Assembly (NCBI GenBank): GCA_009840005.1
Contig: VXOR01000002.1
Span: forward strand, 1 to 64,000
Source: Gemmatimonadota bacterium
GTDB taxonomy: Bacteria > Latescibacterota > UBA2968 > UBA8231
Direction: 5' to 3'
Length of the DNA stretch: 64,000 nucleotides
Shown: positions 1-8,896 of the stretch, piece by piece
Layout: every line of letters begins with the position of its first letter
Numbering within the stretch: position 1 is the stretch's first letter
Notes under the pieces: model-generated
The model's input: only the letters and a program-made list of their open reading frames with translations
Told to the model about the DNA's origin: nothing
Databases searched by the model: none
Position numbers and translations under genes: made by a program

Positions 1-48
1 GCCATTCGATCCGCCTTCGAAGAGTTGCAAACACTCAAAACTGCGTAA
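1..48 (+). CDS. C-terminal end of a protein truncated by the window edge
   Basis: The first 15 codons read without interruption (ending Glu-Glu-Leu-Gln-Thr-Leu-Lys-Thr-Ala) and stop at a TAA. They look like the tail of a plus-strand gene that begins outside the window. The fragment is too short for any family assignment, and an open frame of this length can occur by chance. The gene would converge on the minus-strand dioxygenase that ends at 74. Confidence 0.3.
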   Translation, partial: AIRSAFEELQTLKTA

Positions 49-73
49 CATCAGTTATTAAAAATTTCCCCCG

Positions 74-1075
74 CTATTTTTTCTCCATAACAGCAAGCAG
101 TTCGGCAGCCCGCTGGCGCTTGTCGGGATCTTTGTCGCGGGCGATGATGCGCTGGAGCGCCGAGACGGCTAGCGGATCGCCTTGCTCGCCCAGTTCCAAG
201 GCTTGGCGGTCGCGTTCCTCGTGATAGCTGTTGTCGTATTCAACCACGTCCAGTTCGTACTGACGCCAGTAGTATTGCAAGCGGTCGTCGGGCCACTCGG
301 CGTAGATGGCCTCCCAGGTATTGGGCTGACTGTGCGGCAGCAAGCTGCCTGGGGAGATGGGATCGGCCACGCGCTGGTAGCGGGCATCGATGGAAAGGCG
401 CAGTTGCTCGCCGGTGTTGGGGACGCCGCGATGAGGCATCATGCTGTGGAAGAACAGCACGTCCCCCTGCGCGAAGGGACCGCCGGTCCATTCAAAAGAG
501 TCGGTGATCGCCAACCCTCCGGCTCCCAAGGCCGGCTGGAAATTATAAACGCCCTCCCGATGCGCCCCAGCAGCCACCTCCAGCCCACCCATCGTCGGCG
601 GCAGATCGTGGAGCGGGAACCACGCTGTATAGGTTTCAGCCGTGCCCTGAATGGGGATGAAGTCCTGATGCGGCGGCGTGGTAAAGGATTCGCGCTTGGG
701 AAAGATAGTGCGGCCGATAAGGCGGGGATGCGGCAACACCGGGCCGTCGAACAGCTTTTCGAGTAGGCCGACGAGCGCGGGATGGTGCTGCAAGGCGTGG
801 AATTCGGGCACCGCGTACATCTGGCTATAGACGTCCATATACTCGGGCGTCGGCTCGACGCAGAAGCCGTCTTGGTCGGCGATGGCATCTTCCAGCGGCG
901 CGGCGGCCTGAACCCAGCCAGCGTTGCGAGCAATGGCCAAAAAGCGCAGCCTGAGCGCTTCGAGTTCGTCGGCGGGCAGCAGGCCGCGGACAAAGAGATG
1001 ACCATCGCGCTGCATGCGGTCGCGGAGCGCGGGTGGGGCGTCGATAAGTGGGGTTGAGTCGAGAAAGGTCGGCAT
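74..1075 (-). CDS. Phytanoyl-CoA dioxygenase (PhyH) family Fe(II)/2-oxoglutarate oxygenase
   Basis: A 333-residue member of the PhyH family, non-haem iron oxygenases that hydroxylate small molecules using 2-oxoglutarate. The iron-binding triad is visible: His136-x-Asp138 in the HQD segment and His215 in MMPHRG. Arg226 in the RLSID strand is placed to bind 2-oxoglutarate. The length is typical of the family. I chose the ATG at 1075 because GGGAG lies 8 nt upstream; an in-frame TTG five codons earlier is less likely. The gene stands alone, with nhaC upstream in the same direction behind a terminator. The substrate cannot be read from sequence, and PhyH proteins in environmental bacteria act on many metabolites besides phytanoyl-CoA. 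Confidence 0.9.
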   Translation of the reverse strand: MPTFLDSTPLIDAPPALRDRMQRDGHLFVRGLLPADELEALRLRFLAIARNAGWVQAAAPLEDAIADQDGFCVEPTPEYMDVYSQMYAVPEFHALQHHPALVGLLEKLFDGPVLPHPRLIGRTIFPKRESFTTPPHQDFIPIQGTAETYTAWFPLHDLPPTMGGLEVAAGAHREGVYNFQPALGAGGLAITDSFEWTGGPFAQGDVLFFHSMMPHRGVPNTGEQLRLSIDARYQRVADPISPGSLLPHSQPNTWEAIYAEWPDDRLQYYWRQYELDVVEYDNSYHEERDRQALELGEQGDPLAVSALQRIIARDKDPDKRQRAAELLAVMEKK

Positions 1076-1240
1076 AACGCAGACTCCCAAAATAGAGAAA
1101 AATGCTAACTTGATGCGTATTTCCTAAATAGTACGGAGTTTTGTCTGCGACCAAAAGATGCCGTCGGCTTTTTGACTGGGCCGGATCACATCGCCGAATG
1201 CTTTGCCATCACCGATCAACTCGTCGAGGACTGCTCACCC

Positions 1241-1278
1241 AAAAACAATCCCCCCCAGCACACAAGGCACTGGAGGGG
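1241..1278 (-). terminator. Rho-independent terminator downstream of nhaC
   Basis: On the minus strand an 8-bp stem (CCCTCCAG pairing with CTGGGGGG, one G-U wobble) closes an 11-nt loop and is followed by ATTGTTTTT. It lies 25 nt past the nhaC stop codon, where a transcription end is expected. Confidence 0.55.
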
Positions 1279-1302
1279 AAAGGAACCGCGATCTTGCAAA
1301 AA

Positions 1303-3021
1303 CTAGGCGGTGAAAAACGCCACGGCCGTCCAGCACAAAGCCGCCGCACCCGCTGCAAGCGTCGCCTGCGGAATCTGCGTCTTGACGTGGTCCATCAGGT
1401 CGCAGCCCGTACACATGGAGCTAAGCACGGTCGTATCCGAAATCGGCGAGCACTGGTCGCCGTACACGCTGCCGTCCATGACCGCAGCAAAACACAACGT
1501 CATAAAAAGCTCTGGATGCGCCAGCCCATTGGCACCAGCCACCGCCCAAGCAAGCGGCATAGCCAGTGGAAAGGCCACTGCATACGTGCCCCAGCTAGTA
1601 CCAGTGGAAAAGGCAATGACCATCGTCAGAATCTGCAGCAGAACCGGCAGGAGGAAGTACGGAATAGCCTCACCGAGCTGTTCGACCAAAAAGATGCTGC
1701 CACCCGTCTCCTTGCTTATGCCGCCGATGGTGATCGCCAGCAGCAAAATGACCGAGCCGAGCACCACGCCCTTAATGCCATCGTGAAAGCCGGCGATGAG
1801 GTCTCTGAGCGCCATGCCCTTGGCCAAGGCCATTCCCGCAGCCAACAACAGCGCAATGCCAAAAGCCCACTGCACATTGGGCGATCCACTGACGATAAAG
1901 GTGCCTACAGCAATGGCGATGAGCGTGCCCAGCGGCAAGAAAAATTCGAGGACGTGCGGCGTGTAGCCTTTGGGGACGTTGCTTCCTTGCAGCTCCTTGG
2001 CGCTCAGCGGATCGGCACCGGGGGCGTCGAGTTGGCCGGTCGTGCGCGAGCGCTCCATTGCCGCCCTGAGTTGCTTGCCCAAAAAGAGCGGTTTTTCAAT
2101 GCTGAGGAGGAACGTCCCCAAGACGGCAAAAATGGCGTAAAAACAAAAGGGCACGCTTTGAAAAAAGAAGGCAATGCGATCGGCTTCCGTGGCCAAGAAA
2201 CTGACGCCAGAGACGAAGATGAACGCCTGCACGTAGCCAGGCCAAGCGTTGAACGCGAGCTGGGAGGCAATCGGCGAGGCCGTTGAATCCACCACGTACG
2301 CCAACTCCTCGTGGCTGATTTTCTCGTTGTCGGCAATCGGTTTGACCGTAGTGCCGACCAGTACCGTGCTGACGGTGCCGCCCTGGAAGAAGACGACCCC
2401 GAGCATCCAAGCGACTAGCTTGGCGCTTCTGGGGCCGCGCACAAAGCGCACGGTCATAAATTCGGCAAAGGCCTGGGCCGCCCCCGTGCGCGACCATATC
2501 CCCATCAGCCCGCCCAATAACCACAAGTAGAGCAGCAGGATTCCGGCCGCGCTTTCGGTCGCCAACGAGGGAATTAGTACCTCGCCGGTGAAGTCGTAGC
2601 GACCCATCAGCAGCGCACCAGCGATGATGCCGCCCAACAGCGAAGTGACCGGTTCTTTGGTCAGCCAGCACAATAGCACGGCCACCACCGCTGGCAACAG
2701 CGACCAATAGCTCCAGTGGCGCTTGGCTACCAGTTTGTAGTAGCGGCCGGTCTCCGCTACGGAGACAAATTCTTCCGCAACCGGCGGCGCGGTTCGCGAC
2801 CCGTGAATTTTGGCCGGGTCGAGTTGGGCTTGCGCCATGGGCACGGCCTCGAAATAGGCGGGTTTTTCGCGGTAGATGTAATACAGCTTGCCGTCGTCGT
2901 CCGTTTTCACGTCCAACTCGACCCGCTCGACTGTCCACGTCGGCGCTACGTTGACACCTATGATCCACGACGAGAGCAGGGCGATGGCAAAGATGGCGAA
3001 GTTGCGAATGCCTCTAGGCAT
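1303..3021 (-). CDS. nhaC: NhaC-family Na+/H+ antiporter
   Basis: A 572-residue polytopic inner-membrane protein of the NhaC antiporter family, which exchanges Na+ for H+ in pH and sodium homeostasis. Diagnostic stretches are [20 protein letters not shown], the STASPIAS segment, GTSWGTYAV, and the C-terminal [15 protein letters not shown] motif, a family hallmark. The N-terminus has one membrane segment, then about 90 soluble residues rich in charged and aromatic residues before the main bundle, so it is longer than the classical roughly 450-residue NhaC. I chose the ATG at 3021 because AAAGGAA precedes it; reading further upstream would run into the antitoxin gene. The substrate is inferred from family membership, and malate/lactate exchange (MleN-like) is an alternative within this superfamily. 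Confidence 0.9.
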   Translation of the reverse strand: MPRGIRNFAIFAIALLSSWIIGVNVAPTWTVERVELDVKTDDDGKLYYIYREKPAYFEAVPMAQAQLDPAKIHGSRTAPPVAEEFVSVAETGRYYKLVAKRHWSYWSLLPAVVAVLLCWLTKEPVTSLLGGIIAGALLMGRYDFTGEVLIPSLATESAAGILLLYLWLLGGLMGIWSRTGAAQAFAEFMTVRFVRGPRSAKLVAWMLGVVFFQGGTVSTVLVGTTVKPIADNEKISHEELAYVVDSTASPIASQLAFNAWPGYVQAFIFVSGVSFLATEADRIAFFFQSVPFCFYAIFAVLGTFLLSIEKPLFLGKQLRAAMERSRTTGQLDAPGADPLSAKELQGSNVPKGYTPHVLEFFLPLGTLIAIAVGTFIVSGSPNVQWAFGIALLLAAGMALAKGMALRDLIAGFHDGIKGVVLGSVILLLAITIGGISKETGGSIFLVEQLGEAIPYFLLPVLLQILTMVIAFSTGTSWGTYAVAFPLAMPLAWAVAGANGLAHPELFMTLCFAAVMDGSVYGDQCSPISDTTVLSSMCTGCDLMDHVKTQIPQATLAAGAAALCWTAVAFFTA

Positions 3022-3055
3022 GGGGTTCCTTTCGGTTTGAGGATGGTTGGAGCGA

Positions 3056-3325
3056 TTAGGCCGACGTTGTGGCCTCGCTTTGCAGGATTTTTTCTTGTAC
3101 CCATAGATTGAGCAACGTTTCTTCGCTAACTCCTCGCTTCTTGGCTGCTTCCCTAATTTTTTGGCAGAGTTGCCCATCTACTGGATAGTACCTGCGCTGG
3201 GACTCAATATGGACGTTAAATTCGACTTCGGTTTGTTCGCCGCTCTCCGTAGAATCGTGTTCGTCCCAGAAAGATCCGATATCCCGATAGGTTCGAGCCA
3301 TTGAAACGGGTGTTTTACTGGCCAT
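3056..3325 (-). CDS. CopG/BrnA-type antitoxin of a type II toxin-antitoxin pair
   Basis: An 89-residue protein with the pattern of the CopG-type antitoxins that accompany BrnT-like toxins. An N-terminal [15 protein letters not shown] toxin-interacting segment is followed by a C-terminal ribbon-helix-helix-like region ([20 protein letters not shown]). It should bind its own promoter and neutralise the upstream toxin. Its ATG overlaps the last 11 nt of the toxin frame, so the order is toxin then antitoxin, as is usual for brnTA loci. The partner toxin carries a frameshift, so the antitoxin may be a relic that persists without its toxin. Family assignment comes from the pattern and the context. 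Confidence 0.75.
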   Translation of the reverse strand: MASKTPVSMARTYRDIGSFWDEHDSTESGEQTEVEFNVHIESQRRYYPVDGQLCQKIREAAKKRGVSEETLLNLWVQEKILQSEATTSA

Positions 3326-3597
3326 ACTTTTCCCTTTCTTTAGCAGTCATATCCCGTGCTGAAACGATGATCGCACGTCCATCACGGGTATGTACGAAAA
3401 AGACGCTCATATAACGTCCCGAAATTGTTCGACCGAATGCAGCATATACATCTTCACCAAGACGATGGCCCAGTTCTTTTGAATATGAATTTCGGCCGAT
3501 TTTCCATGACTTCTATAACTTCCGACTCTTCAACACCATGCTTCCAGAGCAGTTTTTCAACGATGTCCTCCAACCAAACTACTCTTGTAATTTCCAT
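3315..3597 (-). pseudogene. BrnT-like RNase toxin, frameshifted
   Basis: Read from ATG at 3597, the first 39 codons give a BrnT-like start (WLEDIVEKLLWKHGVEESEV). The frame then stops at a TGA after a run of four A (3477-3480 region). Skipping one A continues it as KELGHRLGEDVYAAFG...GRYMSVFF...[19 protein letters not shown], the typical C-terminal half of a BrnT-type ribonuclease toxin, ending at 3315 inside the antitoxin start. The two halves sum to about 93 residues, the normal toxin length. Either a one-base insertion has killed the toxin or the assembly carries a homopolymer error. The first would leave an antitoxin-only locus. Confidence 0.65.
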
Positions 3598-3636
3598 CAG
3601 TGACACTCAACCGTCCACATTGTTTGATGGTGAATA

Positions 3637-3663
3637 GTAGGGGTGGTTCGCGAACCACCCTAC
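3637..3663. repeat. Intergenic palindromic repeat, copy 1 (GTAGGG...CCCTAC family)
   Basis: A near-perfect palindrome: GTAGGGGTGGTTCG followed by CGAACCACCCTAC, with one extra G in the left arm. It contains the stop codon of the C39-like gene and separates that gene from the toxin-antitoxin locus. A second copy with the same arms lies at 15276-15305. It could act as a bidirectional terminator hairpin or be a REP-like mobile repeat. Confidence 0.7.
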
Positions 3664-6104
3664 TTAAGCAAAAGTAGCTTGCGCGTTTGCACGCTCCAAG
3701 GAGTTTGCAACCGATAGAAATATAAGCCCGCGGCCAAAGTGCGGCCGCCGTCGTTTACTCCATCCCAGCGCAGAGAGTATGAGCCAGCCGGATAGATTCC
3801 CTCGGCTAAGACAGCGACCTGCTGGCCGAGTAAGTTAAAAACTGCGAGCCGGATCGCCCCCGCTCGCGGCAGGGCAAAGCCAATCGCCGTGGCACTGTTA
3901 AATGGATTGGGGTAGTTCTGCGCTAGGGAGAACGCCGCTGGTATTACCGCTTGCCGCTGTTGCAGCACCGCCGTGGGTGCAGAGGTCCTAGCGGCGACCA
4001 AGCGCACATCGTCCAAATAAAACGTGCCGCGCAAGTTGCCGAACAGGCGAATGGATTCAATCGGCCCGTCGAGCCGAAAGAAGCGCTCCAACGGAATCTC
4101 TATCACTTGCCATTCTTGCCGTGCGAGATCCAAGCTACCCCCTTCAAACAGCGAGACCAGCGACGGCGTATCCCCATTGACCACGACGTTAAAAACCGGC
4201 CGGGCATCGCCTGCGGCATCGCCGGGATGGAAGGCCAGCCGCAGGGCGCGGTACCCCACCGGCTCCACTGGCACAAGCGGCTTGTATTCGAGGGTAAATG
4301 CCTCGGCGACAAGTGCCTGTGCCCAAGTGCCGGCAAAGACCTGCTCATCCACCTCGACGTTGGAGGTAAATCCCTGAGTCCAGTTCTCGCCGTACTGGTC
4401 GGCAAAAATAACCTGATCGACGACGGGCAGCACCACTAACTCCTTCACTAGCGTCGTCTCCAGTGGCCCGTCTGGAGTCTCCTGGCGCAGGTGAATCCGC
4501 ACAGATTTTAGACCATTGGGCACATCGACAGACAGCGTCCCTATTAGTTGGTACAGCCCTGCGCCAACTCGCTCTAGCGCCAACTCAGTCTCGCCCCCCA
4601 ACTCACTCAGGTCGGCGAAGACCTCGGGCACAGGTCCATCGGACACGGGGTTAGTGACACGCAGATGCTCGCGCAGGACCAAGTCGGCCCTAGCTAGCGT
4701 GGAGTCCGGCAACGCACTCTGCCAATCGGCTACTAGGCGCAAAGGCGGGAACAGGGCGCTGACCAACTCTATGTCGTCGAGATAAAACGTGCCGCGCAGA
4801 TTGCCGAAGAAGCGAATCGACTCGATCGGCTCCTCCAACGGCGCAAAAGCCCACAGCGGCACTTCCACTGTCTGCCACGCGGCCCGCGCCATGTTAATGC
4901 CACGAAAAAAACCATTGATTAACGGTTCAATCTTGCGCGAATTCTCATTGAGCTGCACGGAGAACGCTCCCCTCGAACCGACCGTCGCGTCACCGGGATG
5001 AAAGGCAAAACGCAGGGCGCGATAGCCAACTGGTTCCACAGGCGCTGAGGGCAGCAATTCCACAGTGAAGCCGCGGGTCTCCACCGCCAGCGGTGCCCCC
5101 GCTGACACCGCAAACTCCGCACCAGCAGTAAAGCCTAGGTGCCAACCAGCGCCCAACCCTTCGTCGAAGACGACTTGGTTCTCGGCTGGCATCAGCACCA
5201 CGGTTCGCTTGATCTCGATGGCGGCTTCGCCCTGGCGGATGTGAAATACGACGGTCTTGCGTCCCGCGCTCCCACTGACGGCTAGGGTCTCCACAAAAGG
5301 ATAAAACCCCGGCGAGGACTCGGTCAGCACTTGATTCGACGGACCACCCAACGCACTCAGGTCGGCTGACACGCGCAGGCCATCGCCATCGACCGGCACA
5401 TCGCGGATGCGAATACCGCCAGCAAACTCCACCGCCGCACCCACGGCAACCGAATCGGAGAAGCTCCCCTCCCACTCGGCAGCCAACGGCCCCAGAGCAA
5501 AGTAAATCTGGTGCATGCGGATGAAGCCCCGAGAGACGATGGCGTTTTCTACCGCGTCGCGGCCGTAGCGCGTGTAGCGGCCTATGTGCGGATCGTTGGT
5601 GTTGGTAAATCCTCCATTGAGCCGTTCGGTCCACTGGCTCGCTGGATCCATCGCGTAGTAAAAGCGCTCGTCATATCCGACCAGCACCATTAGATGTCCG
5701 ACCGAGGAAAAGCCGCCGTGGACGATTACTGGCCGGCCAGCGTCCAACAGCGCGTGCAATTCCCACAACAGTCCAGTTTCGGTCGATTGGTCGCGGACAG
5801 TGAGACCGCGCAGCGCGGCTTCCTCGTTAAAGACCTTTTCGAGGCCACCGGTGGTCTGGGCGACGTGCGTACCCCATTTGGCGGAGATCACGTCGGGAGT
5901 AATGTCGTCGGCTCCATAGTATTTGAGCACAATCGCGATGCAGGTGTTTTGGCAGGAGCCAGAGGGATTGATGCGATTGCTGTGCTGGTGAAAATAGGGC
6001 ACATCCGGGATGTAACCGGCCTCCGTCGGCCCCGCACTGCACCAGCCGGCGACGCACGCCGCTAGTACAACCCTGTAGTACTTCTTCAATCGCATCCTCT
6101 GCAC
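3660..6104 (-). CDS. Secreted C39-like cysteine peptidase with duplicated beta domains and a C-terminal FlgD/type-9-like domain
   Basis: An 814-residue exported protein. A signal peptide (roughly residues 1-29) is followed by a papain-like peptidase C39-like domain (30-205) with candidate catalytic Cys51 (SCQNTC), His137 (VGHLMVL) and Asp153 (MDPAS). Two homologous beta-rich units follow, about 210-450 and 450-690. Each ends in nearly the same segment (ESIRxFGNLRGTFYLDD), a jelly-roll or carbohydrate-binding-like signature. The last 90 residues (from NYPNPFN to a terminal KLLLLK) match type-9-secretion/FlgD-Ig C-terminal domains. The start is taken as GTG at 6104, 8 nt after the previous stop; an ATG three codons later is possible. 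It is the last gene of an operon with a glycosidase-like protein and an oxidoreductase, which suggests extracellular glycan or peptide processing. The target is unknown. Confidence 0.75.
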   Translation of the reverse strand: MQRMRLKKYYRVVLAACVAGWCSAGPTEAGYIPDVPYFHQHSNRINPSGSCQNTCIAIVLKYYGADDITPDVISAKWGTHVAQTTGGLEKVFNEEAALRGLTVRDQSTETGLLWELHALLDAGRPVIVHGGFSSVGHLMVLVGYDERFYYAMDPASQWTERLNGGFTNTNDPHIGRYTRYGRDAVENAIVSRGFIRMHQIYFALGPLAAEWEGSFSDSVAVGAAVEFAGGIRIRDVPVDGDGLRVSADLSALGGPSNQVLTESSPGFYPFVETLAVSGSAGRKTVVFHIRQGEAAIEIKRTVVLMPAENQVVFDEGLGAGWHLGFTAGAEFAVSAGAPLAVETRGFTVELLPSAPVEPVGYRALRFAFHPGDATVGSRGAFSVQLNENSRKIEPLINGFFRGINMARAAWQTVEVPLWAFAPLEEPIESIRFFGNLRGTFYLDDIELVSALFPPLRLVADWQSALPDSTLARADLVLREHLRVTNPVSDGPVPEVFADLSELGGETELALERVGAGLYQLIGTLSVDVPNGLKSVRIHLRQETPDGPLETTLVKELVVLPVVDQVIFADQYGENWTQGFTSNVEVDEQVFAGTWAQALVAEAFTLEYKPLVPVEPVGYRALRLAFHPGDAAGDARPVFNVVVNGDTPSLVSLFEGGSLDLARQEWQVIEIPLERFFRLDGPIESIRLFGNLRGTFYLDDVRLVAARTSAPTAVLQQRQAVIPAAFSLAQNYPNPFNSATAIGFALPRAGAIRLAVFNLLGQQVAVLAEGIYPAGSYSLRWDGVNDGGRTLAAGLYFYRLQTPWSVQTRKLLLLK

Positions 6105-6112
6105 CTATCCGC

Positions 6113-7696
6113 TCATATTCCCGACGATTCGCTCGGCCCCAGGTCTAGGTCTTGGCCGCGGTGATAATTGCGCCCCATCAGGTATTTGACATCCAACTCC
6201 ACATCGCGCACAAAAATCTCCGGCAGCGCTTGGGCGTCCCGCCGCACCAATTCGACTTCGAGTGTATTGTTCCCCTTTCTCGGCCAGTGTTTGGTGTCTA
6301 GCTTAAACGCGTACCAATACCCCGACCCCGTGCGATAGCGCGGAGCCGTCATCCGGTACATTTCGTTGATCTTGCGCAACAGACTAGCGGGCAACTCCCG
6401 GCCATTGAGATAAAACTTCAGTCGGTCGCGCTCGGTGTGGCTCATCACCCGCACCCGCAGCAACACTTCGTGTACCCGGCCGACCTTGGCCCAGCGCCGC
6501 AGATCGTCGCTGACCGACAGGGTGATGGCAGCCTTGTGCCCCTTTTGCAAGTAGGCCGGTAGCTGCATGGTCGTCCCCGGCTCGGTGGTGGGATTGGGGT
6601 AGCGCCCGGTCACGGTTGGTATGTAGTAAATTTTGTCGCACGCGGCCATGACCTCTGGATAGGGCACTTCCCGTAGCTTCTCGTAGAAGGATGCCTGGTA
6701 CGGCCAGTTCCCAAACCAGTGCGCCAAGTACAGGCCATCGACGCCCTGCGCCCAGTAGTTGCAGGCGGCCCCGCGCACCATCTCAATGGTCGCCTCCCCC
6801 AAGCGATCCGAGTCCACGTGGCTTTGCAAGGCCGCGTGCACCCGACAACCCGTGCCTTCGGCCGCCGCAACCAAGGGCCGGAAATCAATGGTCGAATCCA
6901 GCAGTTCAGGACCGGAAAACGACTGGCCGATCAGCACATCGACCAGCCCTTCGCGCAGCCACGCCTCGACGTCCATGCCGACGGCGTAGCATCCCTTGAT
7001 GCTATAGGGGATGCGAATGGCCAATTCGCGTTGCTTGCCACTCCGCTTGACCGCGCGATACACCTTGCGCACCCACTCGGTCATAATCTCGCGGCCCGCA
7101 TCGACCTCGTCTGGGTGGAAGTAGTAGGGCTGATAGTTCATCTGCAGTTCAAAGCCATCGACCGGGTATTTCTTTAGCGTCTCGGCAATCAGGGCAAAGC
7201 GCTCGGCGCGGACTTCTTGGTGCTTGAAGTCGAGGCAGGTGTAGCCGGGATAGTCGTCGGGAACGCCGTCTTGCGCACCGATTTCGAGGTGGGCGTTGTC
7301 AAAGCGGAAGTCCGAGCAGCGCACGTCCTCTTCTCTCGGCCCCCGTCCCTGCTGTACCAACAACGTCGGATACACCTGCTTGCCGTACTGGTGAGCGCGG
7401 TCGCAAATCAAGCGCAGGGGATCGAGCCCCTTGCGGATTAGATCGCGGGCATTTTGGTGGGCGCGGCGAAAAATCAAATGCGGCCACCGCTTCACGTTGT
7501 GGCCCCACAGCTCCCCCACCTCAGTGTCGTGCAGCACCGTGCGGCCGTCGCCGAGGCAGAACATGATGGCTTCAACCGGCGTGCCCAACAGCTCGTCCAC
7601 CCCCTGCTCGTATTCCTCCTTCTGCATCGGCGGCTCGTACATGTAGATCAGCGGGTGCCGGCCGTCGTGGTAAAACATGATTTTAGGCTTAGGCAT
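6113..7696 (-). CDS. Putative TIM-barrel glycoside-hydrolase-like protein
   Basis: A 527-residue protein without a signal peptide. The segment YPVDGFELQMNYQPYYFHPDE and the alternating strand-helix pattern (VEAIMFCLGDG, YGKQVYPTLLV, ELAIRIPYS, VDVLIGQSFSG, CRVHAALQS) resemble the family-10-like or GHL10-type TIM barrels common in uncultured heterotrophs. The C-terminal 150 residues look beta-rich. I do not recognise a characterised homologue, so the function as a sugar-acting hydrolase is only inferred. The start at 7696 has a GAGGAG ribosome site. It lies 12 nt after the Gfo/Idh/MocA gene and 8 nt before the secreted C39-like gene, so the three are probably one transcript for uptake or breakdown of a polymer or glycoside. 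Confidence 0.5.
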   Translation of the reverse strand: MPKPKIMFYHDGRHPLIYMYEPPMQKEEYEQGVDELLGTPVEAIMFCLGDGRTVLHDTEVGELWGHNVKRWPHLIFRRAHQNARDLIRKGLDPLRLICDRAHQYGKQVYPTLLVQQGRGPREEDVRCSDFRFDNAHLEIGAQDGVPDDYPGYTCLDFKHQEVRAERFALIAETLKKYPVDGFELQMNYQPYYFHPDEVDAGREIMTEWVRKVYRAVKRSGKQRELAIRIPYSIKGCYAVGMDVEAWLREGLVDVLIGQSFSGPELLDSTIDFRPLVAAAEGTGCRVHAALQSHVDSDRLGEATIEMVRGAACNYWAQGVDGLYLAHWFGNWPYQASFYEKLREVPYPEVMAACDKIYYIPTVTGRYPNPTTEPGTTMQLPAYLQKGHKAAITLSVSDDLRRWAKVGRVHEVLLRVRVMSHTERDRLKFYLNGRELPASLLRKINEMYRMTAPRYRTGSGYWYAFKLDTKHWPRKGNNTLEVELVRRDAQALPEIFVRDVELDVKYLMGRNYHRGQDLDLGPSESSGI

Positions 7697-7708
7697 GGTC
7701 TGGCTCCT

Positions 7709-8812
7709 CTAGGTCCAGTTGCGCGAATCAGGCACGGCCACCCAAACCGACCCTTGGGCGAGAGACTGTTGGCTGACGAGGCCGGGCAAGGTCATGTCCA
7801 TCGCCAAGTCGATGCCAATGGCCGGTTCCTTTTCCTCGCGGATGGCCGCGACAAAGTCCTGTACCTCCCAATAGTCGCCGCCGCCGTGGCCCGCGGCGAG
7901 GGCTTCTGCGGGTGGATGCCGCCAATGATCGGGCAAAAATTCCTCTAAGGCTTCCAAAGACTCCCAGCGCGGCTGCTCACTGCGATTGCGCAGCCAGACC
8001 TTGGCCGCAGCCCCAAAGCCGTCGGCCGACTCGTACGCGCCATCGGTCCCCTGCAACGCATAGTGCACCATGTGGTGCGGCCGGTCCGAGAGCATATCGA
8101 CCCGGATATGGGCCAATCCGCCGCCCGACAGCCGGCACATCATGGTCACCGAGTCCTCCATTTCGTACAAATCGCCACGCGGATCGCGGTAGTGATTCCC
8201 GGTGCCCACGGCGCAGACAGCCACCACTCGCTGCCCGGCAAACCACGTCAGCACCGGCCCCAAGCTATGCGTGCCATAGGTGCAGCCATTGACGCCCGTC
8301 TGCCAATGCCGCCGCCAAGGCGTGATCTCGTTGAGCTGTTTCAGTTCGTGGATATAAGCCCCTTCGGCGTAGTACAGCTCGCCGAAAAAGCCGCGCTCAA
8401 CCAACGCTTTTACCAGTGTGTTGGGCTTGGTGTACACGTAGTTTTCAGCCATCATATAGACGGCTTGGCTGCGCCGTGCCGCCCGCGTCAAATCGCGGCA
8501 CTCCTCGACCGATACCCCGGCCGTCACCTCGCTGAGCACGTGGATGTCGCGCTCCAAGGCCGCGATGGCCTGAGGCACGTGCCACGGCATGGGCGAGCCT
8601 ACGACGACCGCGTCCACCCCCCCAGCGTCGAGCATTTCACCGGCGTCCGTAAAGACCTGTTCAACACCCAATTCAGCCGCGTGGCGCTCGACCTCTTCCC
8701 GGCGGATGTCGCACAGCGCGGTAATTTCCGTGGCCGGATGAGCCAGCAGGGTAGGAGTAAAGCCGCTTCCGCGACCAGCAGCACCAATCACACCAAAGCG
8801 TATTTTGTCCAT
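7709..8812 (-). CDS. Gfo/Idh/MocA family NAD(P)-dependent oxidoreductase
   Basis: A 367-residue oxidoreductase of the glucose-fructose oxidoreductase/inositol dehydrogenase family. The Rossmann dinucleotide motif is GVIGAAGRGSGF (residues 7-18), and the C-terminal alpha/beta domain starts near residue 125. Classical members have a Glu-Lys-Pro motif at the end of the Rossmann fold, where the lysine acts in catalysis. Here the equivalent reads SEVTAG (94-99), so the lysine is replaced by valine, as in a minority subgroup. This may change the reaction or make the enzyme non-redox. It is the first gene of a three-gene operon with a glycosidase-like protein and a secreted C39-like protein. The substrate is probably a sugar, but this cannot be specified. 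Confidence 0.9.
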   Translation of the reverse strand: MDKIRFGVIGAAGRGSGFTPTLLAHPATEITALCDIRREEVERHAAELGVEQVFTDAGEMLDAGGVDAVVVGSPMPWHVPQAIAALERDIHVLSEVTAGVSVEECRDLTRAARRSQAVYMMAENYVYTKPNTLVKALVERGFFGELYYAEGAYIHELKQLNEITPWRRHWQTGVNGCTYGTHSLGPVLTWFAGQRVVAVCAVGTGNHYRDPRGDLYEMEDSVTMMCRLSGGGLAHIRVDMLSDRPHHMVHYALQGTDGAYESADGFGAAAKVWLRNRSEQPRWESLEALEEFLPDHWRHPPAEALAAGHGGGDYWEVQDFVAAIREEKEPAIGIDLAMDMTLPGLVSQQSLAQGSVWVAVPDSRNWT

Positions 8813-8896
8813 GTTCTATAACCGTTTGACAATCGACCCGAACAACCGTACTGTTGTAGGCCGTTTTTTCAACCCATTCCCTATAGGAGGAATCTC

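Noticed and set aside
1141..2286. Long plus-strand open frame (381 codons) opposite nhaC
   Set aside because: It lies entirely antisense to a clear antiporter gene, has a basic low-complexity composition and no ribosome site. It is a shadow of GC-rich coding DNA.
3056..3177. Extended N-terminus of nhaC starting at 3177
   Set aside because: It would overlap the antitoxin gene by 122 nt and add a basic segment with no ribosome site. The ATG at 3021 has AAAGGAA upstream.
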